DNA from: Prevotellaceae bacterium
GTDB lineage: Bacteria > Bacteroidota > Bacteroidia > Bacteroidales > UBA932
Reading direction: 5' to 3'
NCBI GenBank assembly: GCA_031254635.1
Contig: JAIRUB010000144.1
Location: forward strand, 1 to 34,617
Length of the DNA stretch: 34,617 nt
Shown here: positions 24,514 to 33,800 of the stretch, piece by piece
Position numbering within the stretch: position 1 is the stretch's first letter
Layout: each line of letters opens with the position of its first letter
Made by a program: the position numbers and the translations under genes
The notes under the pieces: generated by a model
Seen by the model: only the letters and a program-made list of their open reading frames with translations
Databases searched by the model: none
What the model was told of the DNA's origin: nothing

Positions 24514-24532
24514 TAAATTTGTATTAACTTTG
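24514..24532 (+). promoter_or_regulatory. Two adjacent -7 boxes upstream of porP
   Basis: TAAATTTG (24514-24521) and TAACTTTG (24525-24532) both match TAnnTTTG exactly, 11 bp apart. The second is 35 nt from the porP ATG. They suggest the por genes have their own promoter, separate from topA. Confidence 0.55.
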
Positions 24533-24536
24533 CAAG

Positions 24537-24561
24537 CTACTATCAGTTTGGATAGGCGTAG
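24537..24561 (+). other. Hairpin in the porP 5' leader
   Basis: CTATC (24540-24544) pairs with GATAG (24551-24555) around a 6-nt loop, and CTA/TAG (24537-24539, 24559-24561) can extend it across a small internal loop. It begins within a few bases of the predicted transcript start and ends 6 nt before the ATG, so it could affect mRNA stability or initiation. Confidence 0.35.
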
Positions 24562-24567
24562 AAAATT

Positions 24568-25509
24568 ATGTCAGTTGTAAAAAAACTATGTTGCGGTGTC
24601 TTTTTTTTGTTGATGGTTTTCAGCACGAAGGCCCAACAAACGCCTCAATTTAGTTTAGGTTTTTTGAATAGGATGTTTAGCAATCCGGGGTATGCTGGCA
24701 ATACAACAGAAAATCTGTTTACAGCTACGGCGTTAAACCGTTTGGAAATGACCGGTTTTGAAGGCGCGCCAGTAATAACAGTGGTTGACCTTCATGGTCC
24801 GGTTGCGTTGTTTGGAATATCAAGTGGAGTAGGGGTTTCGTTGTATAACGATATGGCAGGCGCCTTGCGCGCTCCTGGTTTTAGTCTTACTTATGCTTAT
24901 CGTCATAAAATTTTTGATGGAACGATAGGCATAGGAGTAACAGCTGGTTTGGTTGCCAGTTGGTATACCAACCAAAATTGGCGATTGCCGGAAGGAGAGG
25001 GTTCAGACCCTTCGGTACCAACCAATGAAATAGCAGGAATGAATTTTGACATGGACTTAGGTGCTTATTATCAGAGTTCTACCTGGTTTGGCGGAGTAGC
25101 TTGCAAGCATCTTACTGAGCCAAGGTTAGGTGTTGATAAAAAGGGCTCATTACCCAGAACTTTATATGCGAATCTTGGCTATGCTTATGCTTTTGATGAG
25201 TCGGAATGGATGATTATGCCAATGGTCGATTTAGTTTCCGATTTTGCACAAACCGGTTTTAGTTTGAAAACTATAGTTTACTACAAAAAAATATACTGGG
25301 CAGGCTTGGCTTATAGATGGAATCAGGCGATAGTAGGCATGTTGGGAATAGAACTATTTGAAGGACTGAAAATAGCCTACGCTTATGAGTACCTGATATC
25401 CGAGTTGAACCGCTTTAGTGGCGGCTGTCATGAGTTGTTGTTAAATTACTCTTTTGCTATAACGATACCGAAAGGTTCGCAACGATACAAGAGTATAAGA
25501 TATTTATAA
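24568..25509 (+). CDS. porP: PorP/SprF family type IX secretion outer-membrane protein
   Basis: 313 residues with a signal peptide (VFFLLMVFSTKAQQ). The family hallmark lies directly after it: FSLGFLNRMFSNPGYAGNT, followed by LNRLEMTGFEGAP and a long run of transmembrane beta-strands (GVGVSLYNDMAGALRAPG, LTYAYRHKIFDGTIGIGV). This is the Bacteroidota-specific PorP/SprF family, predicted 14-stranded outer-membrane barrels that link surface adhesins or T9SS cargo to the PorKN/PorLM machinery. Family members occur both alone with adhesin genes and as the first gene of the por locus. Position here, 15 bp before porK, identifies it as the locus-encoded PorP. Confidence 0.93.
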   Translation: MSVVKKLCCGVFFLLMVFSTKAQQTPQFSLGFLNRMFSNPGYAGNTTENLFTATALNRLEMTGFEGAPVITVVDLHGPVALFGISSGVGVSLYNDMAGALRAPGFSLTYAYRHKIFDGTIGIGVTAGLVASWYTNQNWRLPEGEGSDPSVPTNEIAGMNFDMDLGAYYQSSTWFGGVACKHLTEPRLGVDKKGSLPRTLYANLGYAYAFDESEWMIMPMVDLVSDFAQTGFSLKTIVYYKKIYWAGLAYRWNQAIVGMLGIELFEGLKIAYAYEYLISELNRFSGGCHELLLNYSFAITIPKGSQRYKSIRYL

Positions 25510-25524
25510 AATTATAATTCTAAT

Positions 25525-26865
25525 ATGAAGAAGTTGTTTTTTTTAACTTTATCTGCAGGATTGATTTGGAGTTGTGGATTTGGAGGTTCTGAATCCGGAG
25601 AAATTGATCGTGGTACCAAAGGCCGTAACTTAAGATACGCCGAAACACCACCTAATGGAATGTCATTCATACCTGCCGGAAGTATTCTCATTGGCCAGAA
25701 TGATGAAAACTTAAACAGTACCATGAATGCCGGTAATAAAGTGGTTGCTATAGATGCTTTTTGGATGGATCAAACAGAGATCACCAATTATGAGTATCGT
25801 CAATTCGTGTCGTATGTGAAAGATTCTGTAATGCGCCGTTATTTAGCCGACAACGGGTATCCCGAATTTTTGTTAGAAAATGACGACCAGTTCGACTCGG
25901 ATGCTGAACCGCCTTTAAATTGGCGTAAGCATATTAATTTGAAGAAAGACCCCGGCCAACGCGATGCGGTGAGAGAACTTGATTATTCACCGGAAGAATC
26001 GCTCTTCGGCCGTCGGGAATTCGATGTGCGCCGATTAGTGTATGAATATTCATGGTTTGATATGCAGCAAGCTGCTAAAGCTCGATACGATCATAAAGAG
26101 AAAAAATATATAGGCACGGTAATCAATGCACAAGGCGAAGTGGAAGAAATCAAAGGCCGTTCTTCTTTCATTATGAGAGACCGGACAGAAGTATATCCCG
26201 ACACCCTGTGCTGGATACGTGATTTTGAATATTCTTATAACGACCCCTTTGCGTCTCGCTATTTTTCTCATCGAGCATATAATAATTATCCGGTAGTAGG
26301 TGTAAGTTGGAAACAAGCTACAGCTTTTTGTCATTGGAGAACAAGCAAGATGGAAAGAGGTAAGCGTACTTATGGAGGTTTTGATTATCGTTTACCCGGA
26401 GAAATAGAATGGGAATATGCTGCCCGTGGTGGCCTGCAAGGCGGTTTGTACCCTTGGGGCGGTCCTTATACTACTAATAAAGAAGGATGTTATTTGGCAA
26501 ATTTTAAACCACAGCGCGGTAAATACAGCATTGACGGAGGCGTGCGGACTATGCCAGCAGCCTCATACGACCCTAACGATTATGGACTGTACGATATGGC
26601 CGGTAATGTAGCTGAGTGGACCAATACGGCTTATGATGCAAATGCCTATAATTTTTATCATGACCTGATGCCTCACTATACATACAATGCAAAAGAAAAC
26701 GATCCTATTGTAAAAAAACGTAAAGTGGTGCGAGGCGGGTCTTGGAAAGATATTGCATATTTCTTGCAATGCGGAACACGCAGCTATGAATACCAGGATT
26801 CAACTCATTGCTACATCGGGTTTCGTTGTGTACGTCTTTATATGGGAACATCAGCAGCCCGATAA
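25525..26865 (+). CDS. porK: Type IX secretion lipoprotein PorK/GldK
   Basis: A 446-residue outer-membrane lipoprotein forming, with PorN, the periplasmic ring of the type IX secretion system. The signal peptide ends in the lipobox LIWSC (Cys17). The rest is an FGE-sulfatase/SUMF1-like domain: MSFIPAGSILIG at about 46-57, FWMDQTEITNYEYRQFV at about 76-92, VVGVSWKQATAFCHWR, and the C-terminal YGLYDMAGNVAEWTN and GGSW...GFRCVR. A long insertion between the N-terminal and central parts (about 93-255) is typical of GldK. It lies 15 bp after porP and 47 bp before porL in one operon. Confidence 0.96.
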   Translation: MKKLFFLTLSAGLIWSCGFGGSESGEIDRGTKGRNLRYAETPPNGMSFIPAGSILIGQNDENLNSTMNAGNKVVAIDAFWMDQTEITNYEYRQFVSYVKDSVMRRYLADNGYPEFLLENDDQFDSDAEPPLNWRKHINLKKDPGQRDAVRELDYSPEESLFGRREFDVRRLVYEYSWFDMQQAAKARYDHKEKKYIGTVINAQGEVEEIKGRSSFIMRDRTEVYPDTLCWIRDFEYSYNDPFASRYFSHRAYNNYPVVGVSWKQATAFCHWRTSKMERGKRTYGGFDYRLPGEIEWEYAARGGLQGGLYPWGGPYTTNKEGCYLANFKPQRGKYSIDGGVRTMPAASYDPNDYGLYDMAGNVAEWTNTAYDANAYNFYHDLMPHYTYNAKENDPIVKKRKVVRGGSWKDIAYFLQCGTRSYEYQDSTHCYIGFRCVRLYMGTSAAR

Positions 26866-26912
26866 TCTTTAGCATAAATGAATAAACTAAGTGAATTTAA
26901 AAAATATAAAAC

Positions 26913-27710
26913 ATGAAAGATCAAAAAATTCCATTTAATCAGACTAAACAATGGAAAAACCTCATGATGAAACTTTATGGTTTTGGGGCAGCATTAGTGA
27001 TCATTGGAGCTTTGTTTAAACTACAATATTGGCCATATGCCGGAGTAATGTTGGGTCTTGGAATGTTTACGGAATTTTTCGTCTTTATTTTTTCGGCTTT
27101 TGACCCTCCTGCAAAAGAATACGCCTGGGATAAGGTACATCCCGAATTAGCCGATGATGCTGAATTTAATAGCTATCAACCTAAACTGCAACAGGGAATA
27201 GTTTCCGGATCTTTGCAGATTGACCCTAAGCTATCGGGAGAATTGAATAACAGCATGGCCAAACTTAACGATACCGTGAAAAGCTTACACAGCCTTTCGA
27301 CTATGGGCGAGTTGTCGAACAGCTTGCTTGGCGGCATACAACAAGTGGCCGGAAATATAAACAACTTTAACGGTTCGATGGCCACAGTGAATCAATCAAT
27401 GAACGTATTAAAAGATGTCTATCTGCAAATATCACAAGCTATACTTGCCGGCGGTAAACAAACCGGCACGAATCTTGAAGTGTTGAATAAACATCTTTCA
27501 TCGGTAAACGCATCGTATGAATTATACATTCAGGAGCACAAACAGTATGCAGTTTCTTGCGAACAAATGGTGGCTACGATGAAACAATCAGCCGAAAGTT
27601 CCAAACAGGTTGGTGCGCAAATGGATAAGTTGCACACTCAGGTAAATGATTTGAATGTTATCTACGGCTCTATGATATCTACAGCAAATACGGCATTAAA
27701 AAAACGCTAA
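26913..27710 (+). CDS. porL: Type IX secretion motor protein PorL/GldL
   Basis: A 265-residue inner-membrane protein that with PorM converts the proton gradient into rotation to drive T9SS. Two adjacent membrane helices lie at about 20-38 and 43-62. The second contains Glu54 (MFTEFFVF), the position of the conserved glutamate proposed for proton passage. Lys36 (ALFKLQYWPYAG) is at the end of the first helix. The remaining cytoplasmic region is helical and rich in N, S and Q, predicted coiled coil. It lies 3 nt before porM. Confidence 0.95.
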   Translation: MKDQKIPFNQTKQWKNLMMKLYGFGAALVIIGALFKLQYWPYAGVMLGLGMFTEFFVFIFSAFDPPAKEYAWDKVHPELADDAEFNSYQPKLQQGIVSGSLQIDPKLSGELNNSMAKLNDTVKSLHSLSTMGELSNSLLGGIQQVAGNINNFNGSMATVNQSMNVLKDVYLQISQAILAGGKQTGTNLEVLNKHLSSVNASYELYIQEHKQYAVSCEQMVATMKQSAESSKQVGAQMDKLHTQVNDLNVIYGSMISTANTALKKR

Positions 27711-27713
27711 ATT

Positions 27714-29276
27714 ATGTCTCAAGCGAACCTGTCACCGCGGCAGAAAATGATTAATATGATGTATATCGTGCTAACGGCTTTGTTGGCATTGAATATATCG
27801 GCTCAAGTGTTAGACGCCTTTGTTTACCTTGATAAAAGTATTGAACATAGTATTCAAATTGTAGCGAAGAAAAACGCTGCGGCTTTAGCGGATTTTGAAA
27901 GAGAGGCAATAGAAAATGAAGCAAAGGCGGGCGATTACTTTAGACAAGCGCAACAAGTGGCTGAGGAGACTCAAAAATTATACCAATACATACAGGAACT
28001 CAAAATAGAATTGGTGTTGATGGGCGATGGGAAAAAAACAAAGGCTATTACCGAGGATAACAAGGTGAACCCGGAAGGCATAGATGCATTAGGGGGTACC
28101 GATGCAAGTAATCGAGTAATGATTGGCAGTCAAAAAAATAATGGAAAAGCATTCGAACTGCGTGCCAGATTAAAAGCCTACAGCGAGCGTGTAAGATCTT
28201 TTATTGACCCGCAGCGCGGAACAGCCGTCATTAATTCGATTGAAGAACTGTTAAAAGCCGAAGACGGATATAGTAAAAATAAAGAATACCGTAGTTGGGA
28301 GGTGAGCAAGTTTGAAGGAGTGCCTTTAATAGCAGCGCTTACGAACTTGTCGAAACTACAATTGGATATATACAATAGCGAAACAGAAGTCATCTCTTTT
28401 TTAGCAAGAGAGGTAACTGCCTCTGACTTTAAATTTTCCGACATAGAGGTAGCGGTAATTCCCAGTTCTAATTTTGTGGTAAAAGGCTCTGAATATACTG
28501 CCGAAATCTTTTTAGCGGCTTATGACCCTACTCAGCGGCCGGTATTGCGTATTGGTGAACAAACATTGAACGCCAACGAGAAAGGAAAGATTGTCTATAA
28601 AACCAGTCCGCAGGAAATAGGACAAAAAGCCGTTTCCGGTGAAGTTTGGATCACAACGGTTGAAGGACCAAAATCTTTTCCGGTGCAATTTAAATACACA
28701 GTAGTCAACCCTAATACGGTAATTTCACCTACCCGTATGAATGTACTTTACCGTGGTATTGAAAATCCGGTAAGTATTTCTGCATCCGGCGCCTCGCACG
28801 AACGAATGGAAGTGAGTATGACGAATGCTAACTGGTCGCGCCAGGGGGACACCTACATTGTAAAACCCGGCGATGGACGTACCTGCGAAATTTCTGTTAA
28901 AGTTGACGGCAAACAGCTTGACAAACCTCAATCGTTCCGCGTAAAAGACTTACCACTTCCTATGCCCATGCTTGATGGTCTTACTTCGAAGTTGGCAACA
29001 AAGGGAGAATTGCAGGCCTCTATGGGCGTTAAGGCTGAAATGCCACGCGATTTTGAATTCGACCTCAAATACCGTGTTACATCTTTTAGAGTATTTGCTT
29101 CTATTGATGGTTATGCTGAAGACGAAGTTTCTCAATCGAATACCTTTACCGACAAGCAAAAGAAAATATTTGACCGCTTGCGTTCCGGGCAACGGGTAAT
29201 ATTTACTGAAATTAAAGCAATAGGCCCCGATGGTAAAACCGTTGAGCTGTTTGATACATCTGTAAAAATTAGATAA
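27714..29276 (+). CDS. porM: Type IX secretion motor protein PorM/GldM
   Basis: 520 residues. A short cytoplasmic tail with SPRQKMINMMY is followed by one membrane helix (about 14-32), then a long periplasmic part. Residues about 40-230 are mostly helical (LADFEREAIENEAKAGDYF); from about 240 onward there are Ig-like beta domains, as in the known four-domain PorM structure (D1-D4). It spans the periplasm as a dimer and contacts the PorKN ring. It is translated right after porL and 4 nt before porN. Confidence 0.96.
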   Translation: MSQANLSPRQKMINMMYIVLTALLALNISAQVLDAFVYLDKSIEHSIQIVAKKNAAALADFEREAIENEAKAGDYFRQAQQVAEETQKLYQYIQELKIELVLMGDGKKTKAITEDNKVNPEGIDALGGTDASNRVMIGSQKNNGKAFELRARLKAYSERVRSFIDPQRGTAVINSIEELLKAEDGYSKNKEYRSWEVSKFEGVPLIAALTNLSKLQLDIYNSETEVISFLAREVTASDFKFSDIEVAVIPSSNFVVKGSEYTAEIFLAAYDPTQRPVLRIGEQTLNANEKGKIVYKTSPQEIGQKAVSGEVWITTVEGPKSFPVQFKYTVVNPNTVISPTRMNVLYRGIENPVSISASGASHERMEVSMTNANWSRQGDTYIVKPGDGRTCEISVKVDGKQLDKPQSFRVKDLPLPMPMLDGLTSKLATKGELQASMGVKAEMPRDFEFDLKYRVTSFRVFASIDGYAEDEVSQSNTFTDKQKKIFDRLRSGQRVIFTEIKAIGPDGKTVELFDTSVKIR

Positions 29277-29280
29277 AATT

Positions 29281-30165
29281 ATGAAAAAGACAATTCTTTT
29301 AACCGCGTTTTTGTTATTTTTTGCAATAGCACAAGCCCAACAAGTGGAAACTGATAAGAAAAGTTTAGTGCTTGATGATGTTGTTAAAAAGGAACAAATA
29401 GAAGAAAAGGAACCTATCCCTTATCCGCTCCTTACGGAGTCTGACATATTCATGAAACGACGAATATGGCGTGTTATTGATCTGCGCGAGCGGATGAATT
29501 ATCCCCTCTATTATCCTATTGAATTGCTGCAAACACGTAAAAGTTTTATACAGGCTCTTATTGGCGGTATAGAAAAAGATAAAATTACAGCCTACGATAC
29601 CGATAGCGACGAGTTTACCTCGGAAATATCGCTTGCCGATATATTGGCTAAATTTGATGCAGCCGACCGTGAAATAACCCGTAAAAATATGGACGACAGG
29701 GATACTACTTATGTCGTAAAAGGTGAAATCAACTGGGGTGAAGTACAGGAATTGCTCGTAAAAGAAGACTGGTTTTTCGATAAACGACACTCGCGCCTTT
29801 ATGTGCGCATTCTTGGTATTTGCCCGATTCGTGTTTACAACAAAGAGTTAAGAACAAACGGAGAGGAGGAGGAAGATATAGAGGGAGAATTGCTTAGACG
29901 CCAATTATTCTGGATTTATTATCCCGATGCTCGCAAACTGTTGGCTAATACTCCATGCTATCTTGGTGGCGACGGCCTTGCCCAGCTGTCATTTGACGAC
30001 TTGTTCCAGAGTCGCCGCTTTTCCTCTTATATTTCGGCTGTGTCAAATGCCCAAGGTAATCGTAGAGTGATATCCTATACCCGTACAGGTATAGAAGCCA
30101 TGCTCGAATCGCAACGCATCGAAAACGAATTAATGAATTTCGAAAGCGACCTTTGGGAATACTAA
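29281..30165 (+). CDS. porN: Type IX secretion periplasmic protein PorN/GldN
   Basis: 294 residues with a Sec signal peptide (ILLTAFLLFFAIAQAQ). The mature protein has the GldN family pattern: DIFMKRRIWRVIDLRERMN, PLYYPIELLQTRKSF, then the central LLVKEDWFFDKRHSRLYVRI and ILGICPIRVYN, and FWIYYPDARKLLAN. It associates with PorK to form the periplasmic ring beneath the outer membrane. It is the last gene of the por operon, closed by the strong terminator at 30207-30283. Confidence 0.95.
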   Translation: MKKTILLTAFLLFFAIAQAQQVETDKKSLVLDDVVKKEQIEEKEPIPYPLLTESDIFMKRRIWRVIDLRERMNYPLYYPIELLQTRKSFIQALIGGIEKDKITAYDTDSDEFTSEISLADILAKFDAADREITRKNMDDRDTTYVVKGEINWGEVQELLVKEDWFFDKRHSRLYVRILGICPIRVYNKELRTNGEEEEDIEGELLRRQLFWIYYPDARKLLANTPCYLGGDGLAQLSFDDLFQSRRFSSYISAVSNAQGNRRVISYTRTGIEAMLESQRIENELMNFESDLWEY

Positions 30166-30206
30166 ATTAAAGTAACTAAGAAATTTAAGAGATTAGAATT
30201 TAAGAA

Positions 30207-30283
30207 ATTAGGGTTCTTTCAAATAACTCATAAAAAGGAGTAAAGATATTTTAAGTCTTTACTCCTTTTTCTATAACCCTAAT
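30207..30283 (+). terminator. Strong nested terminator after porN
   Basis: The inner stem is 15 bp and perfect (30232-30246 with 30256-30270, loop 9 nt); its 3' arm ends in TTTTT and its 5' arm starts AAAAA, so it would act in both directions. An outer pair ATTAGGGTT (30207-30215)/AACCCTAAT (30275-30283) encloses it. The rest of the 30166-30618 gap holds the promoter and leader elements listed separately. Confidence 0.85.
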
Positions 30284-30330
30284 CCCTAAGCTATAACTAA
30301 CTACTCTGTTTACAAATTTTTAACATCTTT

Positions 30331-30375
30331 GTTAAAAATTGTTAAAAAACACTCTGAATTGTTAAATAATGTTAA
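30331..30375 (+). promoter_or_regulatory. Two GTTAA-N5-GTTAA pairs spaced exactly 30 bp
   Basis: GTTAA occurs at 30331, 30341, 30361 and 30371, i.e. two identical pairs each with 5-nt spacing and 30 bp between pairs (about three helical turns). A T tract follows (30376-30385), then a -7 box at 30403. Tandem GTTAA pairs upstream of TAnnTTTG are, from memory, a mark of very strong Bacteroidota phage-type promoters, though there the gap to the -7 box is longer than the 27 bp seen here. Confidence 0.5.
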
Positions 30376-30402
30376 TTTTTTTTTTAATATAATATATTTA
30401 TT

Positions 30403-30410
30403 TAAATTTG
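30403..30410 (+). promoter_or_regulatory. -7 promoter box TAAATTTG of the surface-protein unit
   Basis: Exact TAnnTTTG match downstream of the porN terminator. It predicts a transcript start near 30416 and a leader of about 200 nt before the ATG at 30619. Confidence 0.6.
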
Positions 30411-30424
30411 ACTGTTGAAAAAGG

Positions 30425-30449
30425 ACGGTTATTTGAGCATCTAATCCGT
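30425..30449 (+). other. Hairpin at the 5' end of the surface-protein leader
   Basis: ACGGTTA (30425-30431) pairs with TAATCCGT (30442-30449) leaving one bulged T, around a 10-nt loop. It lies within 10 nt of the predicted transcript start, where a stem could protect the mRNA 5' end. Confidence 0.35.
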
Positions 30450-30482
30450 GTAAACCCGCGTAAAATGTTTAAATTTAACAAA

Positions 30483-30545
30483 ATGACGAATAATTATTAT
30501 GATGCATATAGACTTGCAGACCTTGTACTATTGTTGTTGCTTTAA
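30483..30545 (+). CDS. Possible 20-residue leader peptide ending in a leucine run
   Basis: An open frame inside the roughly 200-nt leader: ATG at 30483, 20 codons, TAA at 30543. The product is MTNNYYDAYRLADLVLLLLL; six of the last eight codons specify leucine, using CTT, CTA and TTG. A leucine-rich end just before the stop resembles attenuation leader peptides, but no clear antiterminator/terminator pair follows and there is no leucine biosynthesis gene here. It may be a chance frame in AT-rich DNA. Confidence 0.25.
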   Translation: MTNNYYDAYRLADLVLLLLL

Positions 30546-30618
30546 GTGGCTAAATAATTAAAAATCAGAAGATTAGAAACAAAATTAAGAATTGAAAATT
30601 ATAAAATTATAAACATAT

Positions 30619-30828
30619 ATGAAAAGCGTAAGTTTAAAAATGACAATGATTATATTAGCCTGCATATTGCTGGCAAGTGTAATCGCACACGCCCAGGACG
30701 ATAACAAAAAGGTCCTGGAAGGGGAACGGGTCTTTAAAAGCATATCTTCCTTTGATGGAGAATGGACTCAGGATACTTCTGACAGTAAAACAGGGCAATT
30801 ATCTATTGTAATAACCTTCAGCCGGTAA
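30619..30828 (+). CDS. 69-residue secreted mini-protein, function unknown
   Basis: Begins with a Sec signal peptide (KMTMIILACILLASVIAHAQ, cleavage after about residue 26). The mature peptide would be only about 43 residues: acidic and basic at first (DDNKKVLEGERVFKSIS), then containing GEWTQDTSDSKTG, and ending LSIVITFSR. It starts about 200 nt after the -7 box at 30403 and ends 46 bp before the large surface-protein gene, so the two are probably co-transcribed. No family recognised. It could be an accessory peptide or the remains of a longer secreted protein. The stop appears genuine, and no continuing frame leads into the next gene. Confidence 0.6.
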   Translation: MKSVSLKMTMIILACILLASVIAHAQDDNKKVLEGERVFKSISSFDGEWTQDTSDSKTGQLSIVITFSR

Positions 30829-30874
30829 CTGGCTTTTGAAATATGTATACTAATAAAACCTAAATCGAATGACT

Positions 30875-33800
30875 ATGAAACCTTTTGCTATAATACAAAA
30901 AAGTTTTACACGCTTATTTTCCTTATTGTTAATAGGCATGTTTACAATAACCGGTTTGTTTGCACAACGCCCGGTGGTGAATCATAATATTAGTTCAACC
31001 AGTCTGACTATAGCATCGTCATCCTTTGGCAACGATTACAACATTACACAAAATCCGGGCACAACCAACAACAGGATTGTTGTAAACTCCGGTTACCAGG
31101 GAACCATTACCTTGAGTGGGGTAAACATGACTAGTCCCAATTTTTCGCCTATTGATATTCAGGGGCGGAACAACCAGTCAAATTTAGACCCTGTTACTAA
31201 GGTTGGCATTATTTTGAATGGCCAAAACACGATTAGGTGTTCAAGCGATACCTATTGCGCTATTCAGGTAAACCAGGGAGCGCAGGTGCATTTCAGCGCT
31301 ATTGACCCGAACGACCATAATAGCGGCAAGTTAAATGTATCTACCAGTGCCAGCGGTGGCGGCGCTACAATTGGTAGCCCACATAGCGCTAATCAGGGAT
31401 CTGCAACGATACAATGCTCAACGGGGTCTGCAGGCACGGTAACACGCACGGCCGGAGGGAATATGATTTTTTCCAGTGGAATTATTGACGCTACAGGTTC
31501 ACAACACGGCGCCGGAATTGGCAGCGGATGGTATACCTACTACAATGGGATAATTATTATATATGGAGGTCATGTTACCGCTCGTGGAGGAATACATTCT
31601 GCCGGAATTGGCAGCGGATGCCCGACAGGTCACGGAGTTATCGCTTGTTATGCTCCGAATAGTTCAATAATCGCCCTGCCCCCGGCTACCATTACGGCAA
31701 CCACAGCCCAGACCGTTACCCCTCAGGCGCTTGGCGGAACGGCAAACGTTACCTACTTAAACGACCCAAACAAACCGCTTATCAGGGTATGTACCGAAGA
31801 TTTTGAGCAAGATGCAACCATTTACCTTGACCTTAAGGAAAATGCGAATATAGTAAACATATTTGCCATGCTGGGCATTGACTATGATTTATCCAATGTA
31901 AGACTTGGCAGAACAGATGCTTCGGGATTTTTGAATCTTCGTGGAGAGTTTCAGCAAAATACTACTTTCTATACCGATGCTTCCAGTACCAACCCTGCCC
32001 ACTTAGACCGTCCTTATATGCCCGTTGTAACTACGGTATCGGGATCCTCATCAACAGTGGTGGATATAGTGTTGCCCTTGTTGCTCACAAATATTTCGTT
32101 TACCGATTATCCCTCTACCCCGTTAGAGTTTGGTTATACACCTATGCAAGCCGAGGCTAACGCCTATCGTATAGAAATTAGTTATGACGATGCAGATCCG
32201 ATGCTTAATGTAAGATTCTCCTTACAGGATGGCCTACATTTTTCTCCGCTGAAGTTTTACGCTGCCGATGGTATAACACCCATTTCAGCTCCCACAAGTT
32301 TAACTAAGGGTATGGTGATTTTCATTAGTTGCCCTATTAACAACGGCGAGGATATAGGAAATTATTCAGATGTGCTGCTAATTAACGGCAATTACCAGGG
32401 TGTGGCCTTGCCGGGCTATATCCGCCGTGTAATCCAACAGCGCGTGGTTGTTAACGATAGCTATGCCAACAATCATATTAAGGTAACGGCATCGCCAAGT
32501 TCTTTCACGGTAACTTACCCCTCAACGTATTCGGTGGATCTAACGCTAAACATTGACCATACGGGAACAAGTATTGTTTATGACCCCTTAGATGTGGTTG
32601 CAAAATATTTAATTACTACCGAACCTAATTTTAATTTAGCGCTGGCGGCAAATCCTATCAATGGCCCCAATTGGAGTTTACTGAATATTCCGCAAACTAA
32701 TAATACCAATGCCGCAAAAACCGTATATTTCGAAAATATACCACAGGGTACTTATTACATCCACTGGTACGTTGAATCGGGAGAAGTGTATGCCCATAGC
32801 CTTGATGTTACTGACCCACCTGCCCTTTATGGAGGCTTTGGCCCCTATAGAGATGTTTTGGAGATTTGTGACGGCAAAGGCGTAAGCTTTACGACTGTAC
32901 CAACCGATGGTGGTACGCCAAGCTATCAGTGGTTTAAAAATGGTACGGCTATTCCCGGCGCCACTGCTTCAACTTACTACTATGTCCCTGCAGACGGCGA
33001 TGAGATTTATTGTAGAATGATTTCTACTGTTGCTTGCGCCAGTCCGGCCACTGTGTATTCGCAAGCCATACCTATAAAAGCAACCCCCTCGCCTGTGGTG
33101 AGCCTTGCAGCCTTGCCTTCGGAAGTATGTTCGGGAGGTTCCACAACCTTAACGGCTACAGTTACAGGTAGTACGACAACTGCGATGACTTATACCTGGT
33201 ATCGTGGTGCTACACAGTTGGGAGTAACCACAACAAACACTTATAATTTAAGTTCGCTGACCTTAACAGAGGACTATTCGGTAGCGGTTCTTAATGAGAA
33301 CGGCTGTACGGGCAGCGCTACGGTAACTATAACAGTATACGACTTGCCGGTGGTGAATATATCAGCCAATCCTACCGCTGTCTGTTATGGTGAGGCGTCA
33401 ACCTTGACGGCGACAGTAACAGGTGGTACTACACCATCGATGACGTACACCTGGTACAGAGAGGCGGCACAGTTGGGTACAACAACGGTAAATAGCTATA
33501 ATGTGAGTACGGCCGGCACCTATTTGGTAACGGTATTCAATAGCAATGGTTGTACGGCAACGAGTTCGCCTGTAACAATTACAGTGGTTCCAACTGTGGA
33601 TTTGAGTTCTACTTATTCAGACGTATCGGTTGTTGCCGGAACAGTCATAGGCCCCTTCAATGCAGCGGGCACCTTGACAGGCGCGAGTTGGACTAACAGT
33701 AACACAGCTGTGGGCTTGGGCGCTTCGGGCACCATGCCTATAGGCGCATTTACGGCAACCAATTCAACAAGCGCTCCGATATCGAGTACAGTAACGGTTA

